Assembly: GCF_030053895.1 (NCBI RefSeq)
Contig: NZ_CP125781.1
Coordinates: 3,286,001-3,350,000 of the forward strand
Length of the DNA stretch: 64,000 bases
Origin: Trabulsiella odontotermitis
GTDB lineage: Bacteria; Pseudomonadota; Gammaproteobacteria; Enterobacterales; Enterobacteriaceae
Reading direction: 5' to 3'
The position numbers and the translations under genes were made by a program. Shown here one piece after another: positions 1 through 9,500 of the stretch (within the stretch, counting starts at the first letter, position 1; every line of letters begins with the position of its first letter). The notes under the pieces were generated by a model. It did no database searches and was not told the origin of the DNA. It was given only the letters and a program-made list of their open reading frames with translations.

Positions 1-3000
1 GGCTGGACGGTGGTGCTGCCCAGCACGTCGGTACCGTCCATTACGGTGACCACACTGCCCGGCTTGCCACTGCCGGTCAGTTCCGGACGCGCGTCGTCGG
101 TGACGTTGCCGTCAGCCAGACTACCGGTGATCGGCCCCTGATCGTCATTGACGGTGCCAATGGTGACCTGGTTCGGATCCGGATCGACAGTGAAGCTGAT
201 GCCCGGAGACGGATTGCTGCTGTTACCGGACGGATCAGTCACCACGGTGGTGATCTCGTGATCGCCTTTATCCAGCGGCGTTTCCGGGGTGTATTCCCAT
301 GTACCGTCGTCGCCGACCACGGTGGAGCCAATCACCTCACCGTTGTCGATGATTTCCACCACACTGCCCGGTTCATCTTTGCCGCTGAAGGTCGGGGACT
401 GGTCGTCCGTGGTTTCGCCATCGTTAACGGTACCGGTCAGATCGCCCACATCGTCGTTCGCCGCCACATCACCGGCGCTCGGTGCTGCGGTATCAATCAC
501 GATCGGGAAGCTGCCGCTCTCTTTATGGTTGCCTGCCGGATCAGTAGCGGTAACGGCAAAGTTATGGTTGCCGTCTGCCAGGGCAGTGCCCGGGGTGAAG
601 GTCCACTTACCGTTGCTGTCTGCGGTGACCGAGCCGAGGATCGTGCTGCCGTCACGGATAGTGACGATATCGCCTGCCGCCGCGGTCCCGTTCAGGGTCG
701 GGGTGCTGTCGTTGGTGGCATCGCCTTTCTGCAGCGGGCCAACGTGCGGTTCGCTGTTATCGACCACACTGGTGATCGACGGCTCAGTGCCGGTCGGGAT
801 CAGCAGCGTAATGTCATAAGCAGGCGCTTCACCGGCGATGCGGTTACCGGCCGGATCCTGGGTTTCCAGCGTCAGGCTGTTCAGGCCTTCCAGCAGCGGT
901 GCGTCCGGGGTCATGCTCCAGTCGCCATTGCTGTCAACCACCGCCGAGCCAATCAGGTGTTTCCCTGCCGCATCGGTGGTGTAGACGAACACAATGTTAC
1001 CGGCGCCGCCGATACCGCTGATCACTGGCTGGCTGTCATCGGTGATGTCACCGCTGGCGACGTTGCCTTTCAGATCGCCAATGTCATCCGCCACGGCGGT
1101 GATCTTCAGGCTGTCTTCGGTGGCAACCGGCGGTGTGTAGTCGGTGGTCAGCTCGAAATCGTCTGATTCCGGACCGGTGTTGCCCGCTTCATCTGTTGCG
1201 GTGGTGGTGATGTGATGCTCACCTTCCGGGAGCGGTGTGGTCGGCGTGAACGACCAGGCGCCGTTTTCATCAGTCACTGTCGAACCAATCAGCTCGCCGT
1301 TGTCGTAGATGTCGACACGGCTGCCCGGTTCGGCATTGCCTTTCAGGGTCGGGTTGGCGTCGTCGGTGACGTCGCCACTCTGCAGATCATCGCGGACGGA
1401 GCCCACATCATCAATGGCAGAGCCGATGGACGGTTTGCCCGGTGCGGTGGTGTCCACCGTCAGTTCAAAGGCCGGAGAGGTGACGTCGTTACCTGCCGGG
1501 TCAACCGAGATGACAGACAGGCTGTGGTCGCCGTCGGCCAGATCGGTTGTCGGCGTAAAGCTCCAGCTGCCATCCGGCTGGACGGTGGTGCTGCCCAGCA
1601 CGTCGGTACCGTCCATTACGGTGACCACACTGCCCGGCTTGCCACTGCCGGTCAGTTCCGGACGCGCGTCGTCGGTGACGTTGCCGTCAGCCAGACTACC
1701 GGTGATCGGCCCCTGATCGTCATTGACGGTGCCAATGGTGACCTGGTTCGGATCCGGATCAACGGTGAAGCTGATGCCCGGCGACGGATTGCTGCTGTTA
1801 CCGGACGGATCAGTCACCACGGTGGTAATTTCGTGATCGCCTTTATCCAGCGGGGTTTCCGGGGTGTATTCCCATGTACCGTCGTCGCCGACGACAGTGG
1901 AGCCAATCACTTCGCCGTTGTCGATGATTTCCACCACGCTGCCCGGTTCAGCGTTACCGCCGAAGGTCGGGGACTGGTCGTCAGTGGTGTCGCCATTGGT
2001 GATCGGGCCAGTCTTGTCGCCCACATCGTCATTCACAACCACAGTGCTGGAATCCGGCACGGTGGTGTCGACAACAATCGGGAAGCTGCCGCTGTCTTTG
2101 CTGTTACCTGCCGGATCGGTGGCGGTAACGGCAAAGTTGTGATTGCCATCTGCCAGACCGGTATCCGGCGTAAAGGTCCACTTGCCGTTGCTGTCCGCGG
2201 TGACCGAGCCAAGGACCGTACTGCCGTCCTTAATGGTGATGATATCGCCCGCCGCCGCGGTCCCGTTCAGGGTCGGGGTGCTGTCGTTGGTGGCATCGCC
2301 TTTCTGCAGCGGGCCAACGTGCGGTTCGCTGTTATCGACCACGCTGGTGATCGACGGCTCAGTGCCGGTCGGGATCAGCAGCGTAATGTCATAAGCAGGC
2401 GCTTCACCGGCGATGCGGTTACCGGCCGGATCCTGGGTTTCCAGGGTCAGGCTGTTCAGGCCTTCCAGCAGCGGTGCGTCCGGGGTCATGCTCCAGTCAC
2501 CATTGCTGTCAACCACCGCCGAGCCAATCAGGTGTTTCCCTGCCGCGTCGGTGGTGTAGACAAATACCGTGTTACCGGCAATGCCAATACCGCTGATCAC
2601 TGGCAGGCTGTCATCGGTAATTTCGCCGCTGGCGACGTTACCCTGACGACCACCTACATTGTCATCAACTGCCGTAATGCGCAGGCTGTCTTCGGTGGCA
2701 ACCGGCGGTGTGTAGTCAGTGGTCAGTTCGAAATCGTCTGATTCCGGACCGGTGTTACCCGCTTCGTCTGTCGCGGTAGTGGTGATGTGATGCTCACCTT
2801 CCGGGAGCGGTGCAGTCGGGGTGAACGACCAGGCGCCATTCTCATCGGTCACTGTCGAACCAATCAGTTCGCCGTTGTCGTAGATGTCGACACGGCTGCC
2901 CGGTTCGGCATTGCCTTTCAGCGTCGGGTTGGCGTCATCGGTGACGTCGCCACTCTGCAACTCGCCACGGTTTGAACCCACGTCATCTGTCGCAGATCCA

Positions 3001-4290
3001 ATAGTCGGTTTTTGCGGAGCTTCAGTGTCAACGGTCAGATCGAAAGCCGGAGAGGTGACGTCGTTACCTGCCGGGTCAACCGAGGTGGCCGTCAGGCTGT
3101 GGTCGCCGTCGGCCAGGTCGTCGGTCGGCGTAAAGCTCCAGCTGCCGTCCTGTTTAACCGTCGTAGAACCCAGTACCTCATCGCCATCCTTGATGGTCAC
3201 GATGCTGCCCGGTTTGCCGCTGCCGGTCAGTTCCGGACGTGCGTCGTCAGTGACATTGCCTTCCGTCATGCTACCGGTGATCGGCCCCTGATCGTCATTG
3301 ACGGTGCCAATGGTGACCTGGTTCGGATCCGGATCAACGGTGAAGCTGATACCCGGCGACGGATCACTGCTGTTGCCTGCCGGGTCGGTAATGACAGTGG
3401 TGATCTCGTGATCGCCTTTATCCAGCGGCGTTTCCGGGGTGTATTCCCATGTCCCGTCATCGCCAACGACGGTGGAGCCAATCACCTCACCGTTGTCGAT
3501 GATTTCCACCACGCTGCCCGGTTCATCTTTGCCGCTGAAGGTCGGGGACTGGTCATCCGTGGTTTCGCCATCGTTAACGGTACCGGTCAGATCGCCCACA
3601 TCGTCGTTCGCCGCCACATCACCGGCGCTCGGCGCTGCGGTATCAATCACGATCGGGAAGCTGCCGCTCTCTTTATGGTTGCCTGCCGGATCAGTAGCGG
3701 TAACGGCAAAGTTGTGGTTGCCGTCTGCCAGGGCGGTGCCCGGGGTGAAGGTCCACTTGCCGTTGCTGTCTGCGGTGACCGAGCCAAGGACCGTGCTGCC
3801 GTCCTTAATGGTGATGATATCGCCCGGTGCTGCGCTACCGTTCAGGGTCGGGGTGCTGTCGTTGGTGGCATCGCCTTTCTGCAGCGGGCCAACGTGCGGT
3901 TCGCTGTTATCGACCACGCTGGTGATTGCCGGTTCGGTACCGGTCGGGATCAGCAACGTGACGTCATAAGACGGCGCTTCGCCGGCAACGCGGTTACCGG
4001 CCGGATCCTGGGTTTCCAGGGTCAGCTTATTCAGCCCTTCCAGCAGCGGTGCGTCCGGCGTCAGGCTCCATTTGCCATCCGCATCAACAATAGCCGAGCC
4101 GATCAGGTGTTTACCTGCAGCGTCGGTGCTGTAAACAAATACGGTATTGCCTGCTTCGCCAATACCAGTGATAGCAGGCTGGCTGTCATCGGTGATGTCA
4201 CCGCTGGCCACGTTGCCCTGCTGATCGCCGACGTTATCCGCGACACCCGTAATTTTCAGGACATCTTCGCCAGCGCCTGGCGGGGTCGTA
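1..4290 (-). repeat. Super-repeat of 1575 bp (525 codons, five Ig-like domains), 2.7 copies visible
   Basis: The adhesin gene contains long direct repeats. The marker ctaccggtga followed by tcggcccctg recurs at 121, 1696 and 3271, exactly 1575 bp apart each time, and other markers keep the same offset. Unit 1 is about 4290-2716, unit 2 is 2715-1141, and unit 3 starts near 1140 and is cut by the window edge. Each unit holds five Ig-like domains; the first of each begins with a KITGVADNVG-like or KITAVADDIG-like strand and has a characteristic TTDAAGKHLIG or STDAAGKHLIG loop. Copies differ mostly by scattered synonymous changes, as expected for recent tandem duplication with conversion. Confidence 0.95.
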
Positions 4291-6065
4291 TCAACGCCAA
4301 AATCCAGCGAATCAGAAGGTTCGCTGGTGTTTCCTGCCGGGTCAGTTTGCGTCAGCGTAATGCTGTGTTCGCCATCGTCCAGCGGCTCTTCCGGAGTGAA
4401 TGACCACTTACCATCATCGCCAATCACGGTGGTGCCCAGAACTTCATCGCCGTCATAAATGGTGACGGTATCGCCCGGTTGACCACCGCCGCTGAAGGTC
4501 GGTCTGGAGTCGTCAGTGACGCCACCGTCCTTAATCATGCCGGTGATCGGATCGTTATCATCCAGCGCGTTCGCTACATCAGGTTTTGCCGGTGGCGTGG
4601 TATCTACCACAATCTGAATCGGGTCAGAAGGATCGCTGATATTGCCCGCTTTATCCTGCTCGCTCACTTCCAGTTCGTGCTCGCCCTCGTCCAGATCATC
4701 AGTCGGCGTGAAGCTCCACTTACCATCGTCGTCAACGATGGTAGAGCCAATCACTTCATCGTTGTCTTTGATGATGATGACGTTGCCCGGTGTACCGTCA
4801 CCGTTGAAGGTCGGTTTGGTTTCGTCGGTGACATCGCCTGAATCCAGCGGGCCGGTCTTCGGACCGGTGTTATCAATGACGTCTGGCTGCTCCGGTTTTT
4901 CCGGTGCGCCAGTGATGACGTTAAAGTCACGAATCGGGGAAGGATCGCTGACGTTACCGGCTTTGTCCGTCTGCGTGACGGTGATGTCATGGTTGCCATC
5001 CGCCAGGTCCTGGGTCGGTTTGAAATACCAGCGACCATCGGCGTTCACTTCGGTCTGACCGATAGCTTTGCCGTTATCGTAAATGGTGATCGTTGCACCC
5101 GCTTCGCCGGTGCCGCTCATTTCAGGGCGGGTATCATCGGTCCAGCCGTTCTGGTTAACTTCACCAACGACATTACCCACCTTATCAATAACGTGTTGAA
5201 TGGCGGGTGCGTTTGGTGGAACAGTATCAACAATAACAACGATGGGGTCAGAAGGCGGGCTAACGTTGCCGGAGGGATCTTCTTCCGTGAGGGTGATGTC
5301 ATGTTTACCATCATCCAGCGGTTTATCCGGCGTGTAGGTCCATGTGCCATCGTCGCCGACCACGGTAGAGCCAATCTCTTTGCCGTTGTCGTAAATATGA
5401 ATGGTATCGCCAGGCTCGCCGCGACCGCTCAGGGTCGGCGCGCTGTCATCGGTGACATCACCACTCTTCAAAGGACCGACAATAGAACCCACATCGTCGA
5501 CAGTGCTGCCAATGGCCGGTTTTTCCGGCGCGGAGCGGTCAGAGTTGTCATTGTCGTCATCATTCATTGCCACGGCAGCACCAATACCGATCGCGCTTGC
5601 CGCCGCCAAAAAGCCTAACAGGCCAAACAGGGAATCGTCGTTATCACCGGGCGCCGTAAAAATACCGCTGCCTGGCCCCATAGGCTCACCACCCAGGGCA
5701 ACCGGTGACATATTGCCGTCGGCAATCAAATAACCGGTATCGTAACTCTCTCCGGACAGTGGAACATAGGCATACAACTGGCCATCTTCCGCCATACCGA
5801 GCAGCACAGGATTATTAGGGTCACCATCAAAGTAATCGTCAATAATGATACTCGGCTGAGTATCCCCTTCCTGAATAACATGCAACGCTTTGCCAACGCG
5901 TTTAAGTGTAATATTTTCTGGTGCGAAGTCATCGTTGACATTCTTTAACAAATACTTATTACCTGGGACAAGCTTTACATTAACGGCCTTGCCAGCTTCA
6001 GCGGTTAACAGACGCGTCTTTCCTTCTCCGCTGTTAATAGCCAGAATAATTTTATTTTCCATCAT
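1..6065 (-). CDS. bapA: BapA-like giant Ig-repeat adhesin, N-terminal 2021 residues (gene runs off the window start)
   Basis: Large surface adhesin of the BapA type, which in enterics is secreted by a type I system and supports biofilm formation. Residues 1-110 form the BapA/LapF prefix-like head that begins ENKIILAINSGEGK. Next come an acidic, glycine-rich linker, a hydrophobic stretch (FGLLGFLAAASAIGIGAA) and a run of Asp/Asn. From about residue 185 there are bacterial Ig-like domains of roughly 100 residues, each with the DxxG, DDxxPTxxGxGEPG and DGxWxxTP signatures. The C-terminal secretion signal and any calcium-binding repeats lie outside the window, so type I export is inferred from the family. 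Two ATG codons are adjacent; the first (6065) has GGAG 5 nt upstream. No cysteine was noticed. The numerous open frames on the opposite strand are compositional shadows of these repeats. Confidence 0.93.
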   Translation of the reverse strand, partial: MMENKIILAINSGEGKTRLLTAEAGKAVNVKLVPGNKYLLKNVNDDFAPENITLKRVGKALHVIQEGDTQPSIIIDDYFDGDPNNPVLLGMAEDGQLYAYVPLSGESYDTGYLIADGNMSPVALGGEPMGPGSGIFTAPGDNDDSLFGLLGFLAAASAIGIGAAVAMNDDDNDNSDRSAPEKPAIGSTVDDVGSIVGPLKSGDVTDDSAPTLSGRGEPGDTIHIYDNGKEIGSTVVGDDGTWTYTPDKPLDDGKHDITLTEEDPSGNVSPPSDPIVVIVDTVPPNAPAIQHVIDKVGNVVGEVNQNGWTDDTRPEMSGTGEAGATITIYDNGKAIGQTEVNADGRWYFKPTQDLADGNHDITVTQTDKAGNVSDPSPIRDFNVITGAPEKPEQPDVIDNTGPKTGPLDSGDVTDETKPTFNGDGTPGNVIIIKDNDEVIGSTIVDDDGKWSFTPTDDLDEGEHELEVSEQDKAGNISDPSDPIQIVVDTTPPAKPDVANALDDNDPITGMIKDGGVTDDSRPTFSGGGQPGDTVTIYDGDEVLGTTVIGDDGKWSFTPEEPLDDGEHSITLTQTDPAGNTSEPSDSLDFGVDTTPPGAGEDVLKITGVADNVGDQQGNVASGDITDDSQPAITGIGEAGNTVFVYSTDAAGKHLIGSAIVDADGKWSLTPDAPLLEGLNKLTLETQDPAGNRVAGEAPSYDVTLLIPTGTEPAITSVVDNSEPHVGPLQKGDATNDSTPTLNGSAAPGDIITIKDGSTVLGSVTADSNGKWTFTPGTALADGNHNFAVTATDPAGNHKESGSFPIVIDTAAPSAGDVAANDDVGDLTGTVNDGETTDDQSPTFSGKDEPGSVVEIIDNGEVIGSTVVGDDGTWEYTPETPLDKGDHEITTVITDPAGNSSDPSPGISFTVDPDPNQVTIGTVNDDQGPITGSMTEGNVTDDARPELTGSGKPGSIVTIKDGDEVLGSTTVKQDGSWSFTPTDDLADGDHSLTATSVDPAGNDVTSPAFDLTVDTEAPQKPTIGSATDDVGSNRGELQSGDVTDDANPTLKGNAEPGSRVDIYDNGELIGSTVTDENGAWSFTPTAPLPEGEHHITTTATDEAGNTGPESDDFELTTDYTPPVATEDSLRITAVDDNVGGRQGNVASGEITDDSLPVISGIGIAGNTVFVYTTDAAGKHLIGSAVVDSNGDWSMTPDAPLLEGLNSLTLETQDPAGNRIAGEAPAYDITLLIPTGTEPSITSVVDNSEPHVGPLQKGDATNDSTPTLNGTAAAGDIITIKDGSTVLGSVTADSNGKWTFTPDTGLADGNHNFAVTATDPAGNSKDSGSFPIVVDTTVPDSSTVVVNDDVGDKTGPITNGDTTDDQSPTFGGNAEPGSVVEIIDNGEVIGSTVVGDDGTWEYTPETPLDKGDHEITTVVTDPSGNSSNPSPGISFTVDPDPNQVTIGTVNDDQGPITGSLADGNVTDDARPELTGSGKPGSVVTVMDGTDVLGSTTVQPDGSWSFTPTTDLADGDHSLSVISVDPAGNDVTSPAFELTVDTTAPGKPSIGSAIDDVGSVRDDLQSGDVTDDANPTLKGNAEPGSRVDIYDNGELIGSTVTDENGAWSFTPTTPLPEGEHHITTTATDEAGNTGPESDDFELTTDYTPPVATEDSLKITAVADDIGDLKGNVASGDITDDSQPVISGIGGAGNIVFVYTTDAAGKHLIGSAVVDSNGDWSMTPDAPLLEGLNSLTLETQDPAGNRIAGEAPAYDITLLIPTGTEPSITSVVDNSEPHVGPLQKGDATNDSTPTLNGTAAAGDIVTIRDGSTILGSVTADSNGKWTFTPGTALADGNHNFAVTATDPAGNHKESGSFPIVIDTAAPSAGDVAANDDVGDLTGTVNDGETTDDQSPTFSGKDEPGSVVEIIDNGEVIGSTVVGDDGTWEYTPETPLDKGDHEITTVVTDPSGNSSNPSPGISFTVDPDPNQVTIGTVNDDQGPITGSLADGNVTDDARPELTGSGKPGSVVTVMDGTDVLGSTTVQ

Positions 6066-6460
6066 TTATACTCCAGACATCATGATATGTAACCGGTCGC
6101 TTCCTTTCTTGAATAGGTAAAGATGACCCTTATCCGGAAGAGCTTGCGCTAACTTACCATCAATTATTTCGCCAAAACATGAGCATCATCTCTCAGAATC
6201 TTTGCCTTTTAACCTGTATCTGATGCTACTTAATCTTTCCTGGATTCTGCACAACGTTTAATTGATTGCTTTGTATAGATATTTACCCCTGAAGTGTTGA
6301 GAGGACAGTGAGTGAAACCGTTTGCCCCTTATAAAAACAAAGAAAAAATAAGTAATGTACTGACAGATTAAGCGTTCCTTAAACTGGCAGTGATAAAATC
6401 GTGATCACAAAAATCATCCATCACCATAGGTACGTTTCATAAATACAGAGATGTAAGCAA
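6066..6460. other. Intergenic upstream region of the adhesin gene
   Basis: About 400 bp with stops in all frames and no recognisable RNA. It must carry the adhesin promoter on the minus strand, but I cannot pick out a convincing -35/-10 pair. The length fits a long regulated leader. Confidence 0.5.
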
Positions 6461-6492
6461 GGAGAGTAATATCGTTATCGATATTACTCTCC
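6461..6492 (-). terminator. Perfect 14-bp hairpin downstream of the LuxR-type gene
   Basis: GGAGAGTAATATCG at 6461-6474 pairs perfectly with 6479-6492 across a TTAT loop. It lies 34 bp beyond the stop of the minus-strand LuxR-type gene and about 400 bp upstream of the adhesin start. No T-run follows on either strand, so it is either an RNA 3' stability element or an operator rather than a textbook intrinsic terminator. Confidence 0.5.
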
Positions 6493-6525
6493 GCACTCCG
6501 CCGGTGGCACTATTAGGGTAATATT

Positions 6526-7137
6526 TCAGCGGCAGTGGAAAAAGAGATCAGAAAAACGCTTCACGCCGAGCTTGCGTAATATATTGGATTTGTGCGCGCT
6601 GATCGTTTTTTCACTACGGGATAGCCGAATAGATATCGCCTTGTTGGTTGCGCCATCCAGGCACATTTTCAGAATCTCTGTCTCCCTGCGCGTCAGGCCC
6701 GCTGAAGCGTAATACTCATCATTAAACATGGCGGCGCCATTATTCTTGATAGAATGAATATCCCAGGAATAACAATAGCCGCCGTCACGTATGATATTGA
6801 TTGTATTTATAAAAAATTCGACATCGCTTTCGCGCTTAATCACACCATGAACGTTGTCGATCTGCTCGAGATACTTTTGCCATGGCTGATCATCTTCAAC
6901 CAGAAGCAGGACAGGACAGTTCAGTAATTGAGAGATCTGCTTCAGTTGGTGCAGAGGACAGGTGTGTAGTGCCTTGCCGTCGATAATGCCGATGCTGTAG
7001 TGCTGTTGTTCTGTCCCTTCTTCGAGAAATTTTTCTACATTTTTCAGTATGACCGAAGCCATCTGGTAGCTGGCCTCAATGATGCTGATAATGCCCAAAC
7101 TGCCGAGATTCTTTTCACCCAGATATAATGCTTTCAT
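6526..7137 (-). CDS. LuxR/FixJ-type transcriptional regulator with degenerate receiver-like domain
   Basis: 203 residues. The C-terminal part (about 145-203) is a LuxR-type helix-turn-helix: LTRRETEILKMCLDGATNKAISIRLSRSEKTISAHKSNI in order, with the usual RE-E, NKxI and KTVxxH-like positions. The N-terminal 120 residues have the alternating beta/alpha pattern of a response-regulator receiver but lack a clear acidic pair after the first strand; a possible phospho-acceptor is Asp in IGIIDGK. It resembles orphan enteric regulators of the FimZ/CsgD/BglJ class. The start is set by AGGGA before ATG 7137. The gene points the same way as the adhesin gene downstream of it, so it may control that gene; this is inference from position only. 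Confidence 0.8.
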   Translation of the reverse strand: MKALYLGEKNLGSLGIISIIEASYQMASVILKNVEKFLEEGTEQQHYSIGIIDGKALHTCPLHQLKQISQLLNCPVLLLVEDDQPWQKYLEQIDNVHGVIKRESDVEFFINTINIIRDGGYCYSWDIHSIKNNGAAMFNDEYYASAGLTRRETEILKMCLDGATNKAISIRLSRSEKTISAHKSNILRKLGVKRFSDLFFHCR

Positions 7138-8297
7138 AAATCATCCCTATTTGCACTGATGCTAAAAGCCGTAGTTTATACTGATAGCGAACAAGCGTCC
7201 GAACCCGTTGCATTCCCTGCAATAGCATTCGTAAGGCTTTTTCATATCGCTCATATAAACGGGCTGGCAGCACTGCCTTCTGAAGCAAACAACCCTATGT
7301 AACATGGCACTGAATACATTCCGTCTCATCAATAGGGATAGATCTTCTGTATCTGAATTCAATAAAATATTGAAGATACAAAGATGAGAGTAAGAGTTTC
7401 TTGAAGTAAGTCATTTCCCTGAAAATGCATAAAACAGTACCGATAACATATGAAATGTTATCTCCACATATTTTTTACAAATTCTGAATTACTACCCTAA
7501 GAATATCCCTGGCGATAAAGATAGTCAATCCTTTGCGCGCAGAAACGCATGTGTAAGCGTCGCATCTCACACAAATAAAAACTCTCTCCACAAAAAACTC
7601 GCACGTATTTATCGCGTTATTTTTCAGATAATTTCGGGGTAATACTTAGTGAATCTCATTTTTACTTAATAAACTCTCCACATCCCTTACAACAACCTTA
7701 ATACAAAGTAAGAATAAAATCCCGTAGAATATTTCCTGGTTTTATTTCCTCTTGTATCTAATAGCGTTCATCCTTCATCGAAATATTCTCCACGACATAA
7801 CGAATATTCTCAACAACCATGACAATACTACAGCCGATGAATGCATTTCAATAAGACAAAATGACACAAAAAATCCTGTCTAAATGAAATACAACGGCAA
7901 AAAACATGATTTTAAGGCAAAAAAGTAAAACAAGGTTTAAATAAGTATCCAGTTCGATCATAAAAATTAGCAAAATATTAACAAATCAGTGTACCCGAGG
8001 CATAATGTAGATCATTCCGCGAGATATTTTCTGAAAATCCGGAAAAAGTAAACCTCATTTCCAGCAATACAATTCAGAACCATTGCTGATAAAAAATACG
8101 TTTGTTGCACGTTTTGTGATCCAGATGTCGGCGGATTAAGCTGAGCCACTAAACCGTGACTGTACATCCGTCTTTTTCGCTGCGTTTCATTTGCGTTTCG
8201 CCTCATTTTTTATCACCGCTCACAAATTTCATTTTTCCTTTCGTCCAGGACTTGTCTGATCGAAATTTACGCTATAACGTCCTCTGTAACGATTTAG
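7138..8297. other. Long AT-rich gene-free region
   Basis: About 1.16 kb, clearly richer in A+T than its neighbours, with only short unconvincing open frames (such as 7162-7362 and 8012-8206) that lack good ribosome sites and family resemblance. Enteric AT-rich gaps of this kind are often H-NS-bound regulatory regions; that is inference. No tRNA, insertion sequence or terminator was recognised. Confidence 0.5.
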
Positions 8298-8309
8298 TGT
8301 AACGTTACA
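8298..8309. promoter_or_regulatory. Candidate LacI-family operator in front of the TRAP cluster
   Basis: TGTAACGTTACA is a perfect 12-bp palindrome with the central CG step typical of LacI/GntR(gluconate)-family operators, 88 bp upstream of the TRAP binding-protein start. A related half site, CTGTAACG, lies at 8284-8291. A weak promoter, TTGTCT with TATAAC about 15 bp later, lies just upstream, so repressor bound here would block elongation or initiation. The LacI-type gene at 11438-12487 is the obvious candidate ligand. Confidence 0.65.
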
Positions 8310-8396
8310 GAAGAATAAGAAAGTCGCAGTCATGCCCTGACAGACCGTGCTATCGGTCGGGAACAATAGAACAAATGTTTTCACACAAGGATTAAC

Positions 8397-9422
8397 ATGA
8401 TGAACATTCAGCAACCTTTTTTACGTAAAACCCTCGTTGGAACCTTACTTACCTCTATGCTGTTCGCGGCCGGTGCTGTTACCAACCTTGCCGAAGCGAA
8501 AGTCACCTTTCGTGTTTACTCGTCGCTAACGGCAGATGACAACTCTGCACACTACATCTGGTTCAAACGTTTACAGTCCAATATCGAAAAAGATCCGCAA
8601 CTGAAGGATGAGATCAAACTCAACTACTTCCCTAACGCGATGCTCGGTAAAGAAGCGGATGCAACCCAGCAGGTGCGCATCGGCGCCATCAACATGATGA
8701 TTTCCGGCACCTCTATCTGGGCAACGCTGGTACCTGAAATCGGCGTGCTGGATCTGGGTTACCTGTTTAAAGACTGGAATCAGGTGGGCAAAGCACTGGA
8801 CGGCAAAGCCGGTAAAGAACTGTCTGACCTGATGCTGAAAAAAGCTAACGTGGTGGTGGTTGACTACGCCTACAACCTGGGCGCCCGCAATGTCTACACC
8901 AAAAAAGTGGTCGAAAAACCAGAAGATCTGAAAAACCTGAAAATCCGCGTTCTGCCGGTACCAAACTTTATCGCCACTATTAACCATATGGGCGCAGTTT
9001 CCATTCCGATGCCGGGCGGTGAAGTCTATTCCAGTCTGCAGATGGGTGTGATTGATGGTCTGGAGCATGACTCCGCAACCGTGCTCGCCAACAAGTTCTA
9101 TGAGATCGCCAAAAACGCAAGCCTGACGCAGCATATCTATAACCCGATCATGATTGCGATGAACAAAAACAGCTTCGAGCAAATCCCGGAAAAACTGCGT
9201 CCTGGATTCCTGGCAGCGGCTCGCGAAGCAACCGAGTATGAACGTCAGCAATCCTACAAGATTGAAGAAAAAGCGGTAGCGCAACTGAAAACCCTTGGCA
9301 TGGTGTTCCATGATATTGACCGCAATGCCCTGCGCGCAGATGTGAAACCGGTCTGGGATGAGTTCCTGGCAAAATATCCAAATATGAAAACTGTCGTTGA
9401 TGAAGTGACTGCGGCGGAGTAA
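8397..9422 (+). CDS. TRAP transporter periplasmic substrate-binding protein (DctP family)
   Basis: 341 residues with a signal peptide (residues 1-35, ending AEA). Captures an organic-acid-type ligand in the periplasm and passes it to the membrane subunits encoded next. Family marks: FPNAMLGKEADATQQVRIG near the hinge, the conserved Arg in KIRVLPVPNF that salt-bridges the ligand carboxylate, and GGEVYSSLQMGVIDGLEHD. This argues for a carboxylated or sugar-acid ligand. The start has AAGGATT 5 nt ahead of tandem ATGs. It is followed after 78 bp by the fused QM gene and belongs to the LacI-controlled cluster. The exact ligand cannot be read from sequence. Confidence 0.92.
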   Translation: MMNIQQPFLRKTLVGTLLTSMLFAAGAVTNLAEAKVTFRVYSSLTADDNSAHYIWFKRLQSNIEKDPQLKDEIKLNYFPNAMLGKEADATQQVRIGAINMMISGTSIWATLVPEIGVLDLGYLFKDWNQVGKALDGKAGKELSDLMLKKANVVVVDYAYNLGARNVYTKKVVEKPEDLKNLKIRVLPVPNFIATINHMGAVSIPMPGGEVYSSLQMGVIDGLEHDSATVLANKFYEIAKNASLTQHIYNPIMIAMNKNSFEQIPEKLRPGFLAAAREATEYERQQSYKIEEKAVAQLKTLGMVFHDIDRNALRADVKPVWDEFLAKYPNMKTVVDEVTAAE

Positions 9423-9500
9423 TTCCCGCCCCTTTCATTCATCCAGGCGGCCAGCATCTGGCTGGTCGCCACCGACGGGAGCTTTATAACGAGGTTCGAT

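Noticed and set aside
258..5733. Long plus-strand open frames opposite the adhesin gene
   Set aside because: They follow the same 1575-bp repeat, have no ribosome sites or family resemblance, and arise from the codon composition of the minus-strand gene.
7162..7362. 66-residue minus frame with several cysteines
   Set aside because: No ribosome site, AT-rich region, no recognisable pattern.
8012..8414. Short minus frames upstream of the TRAP genes
   Set aside because: They overlap the promoter/operator of the TRAP cluster and lack coding character.
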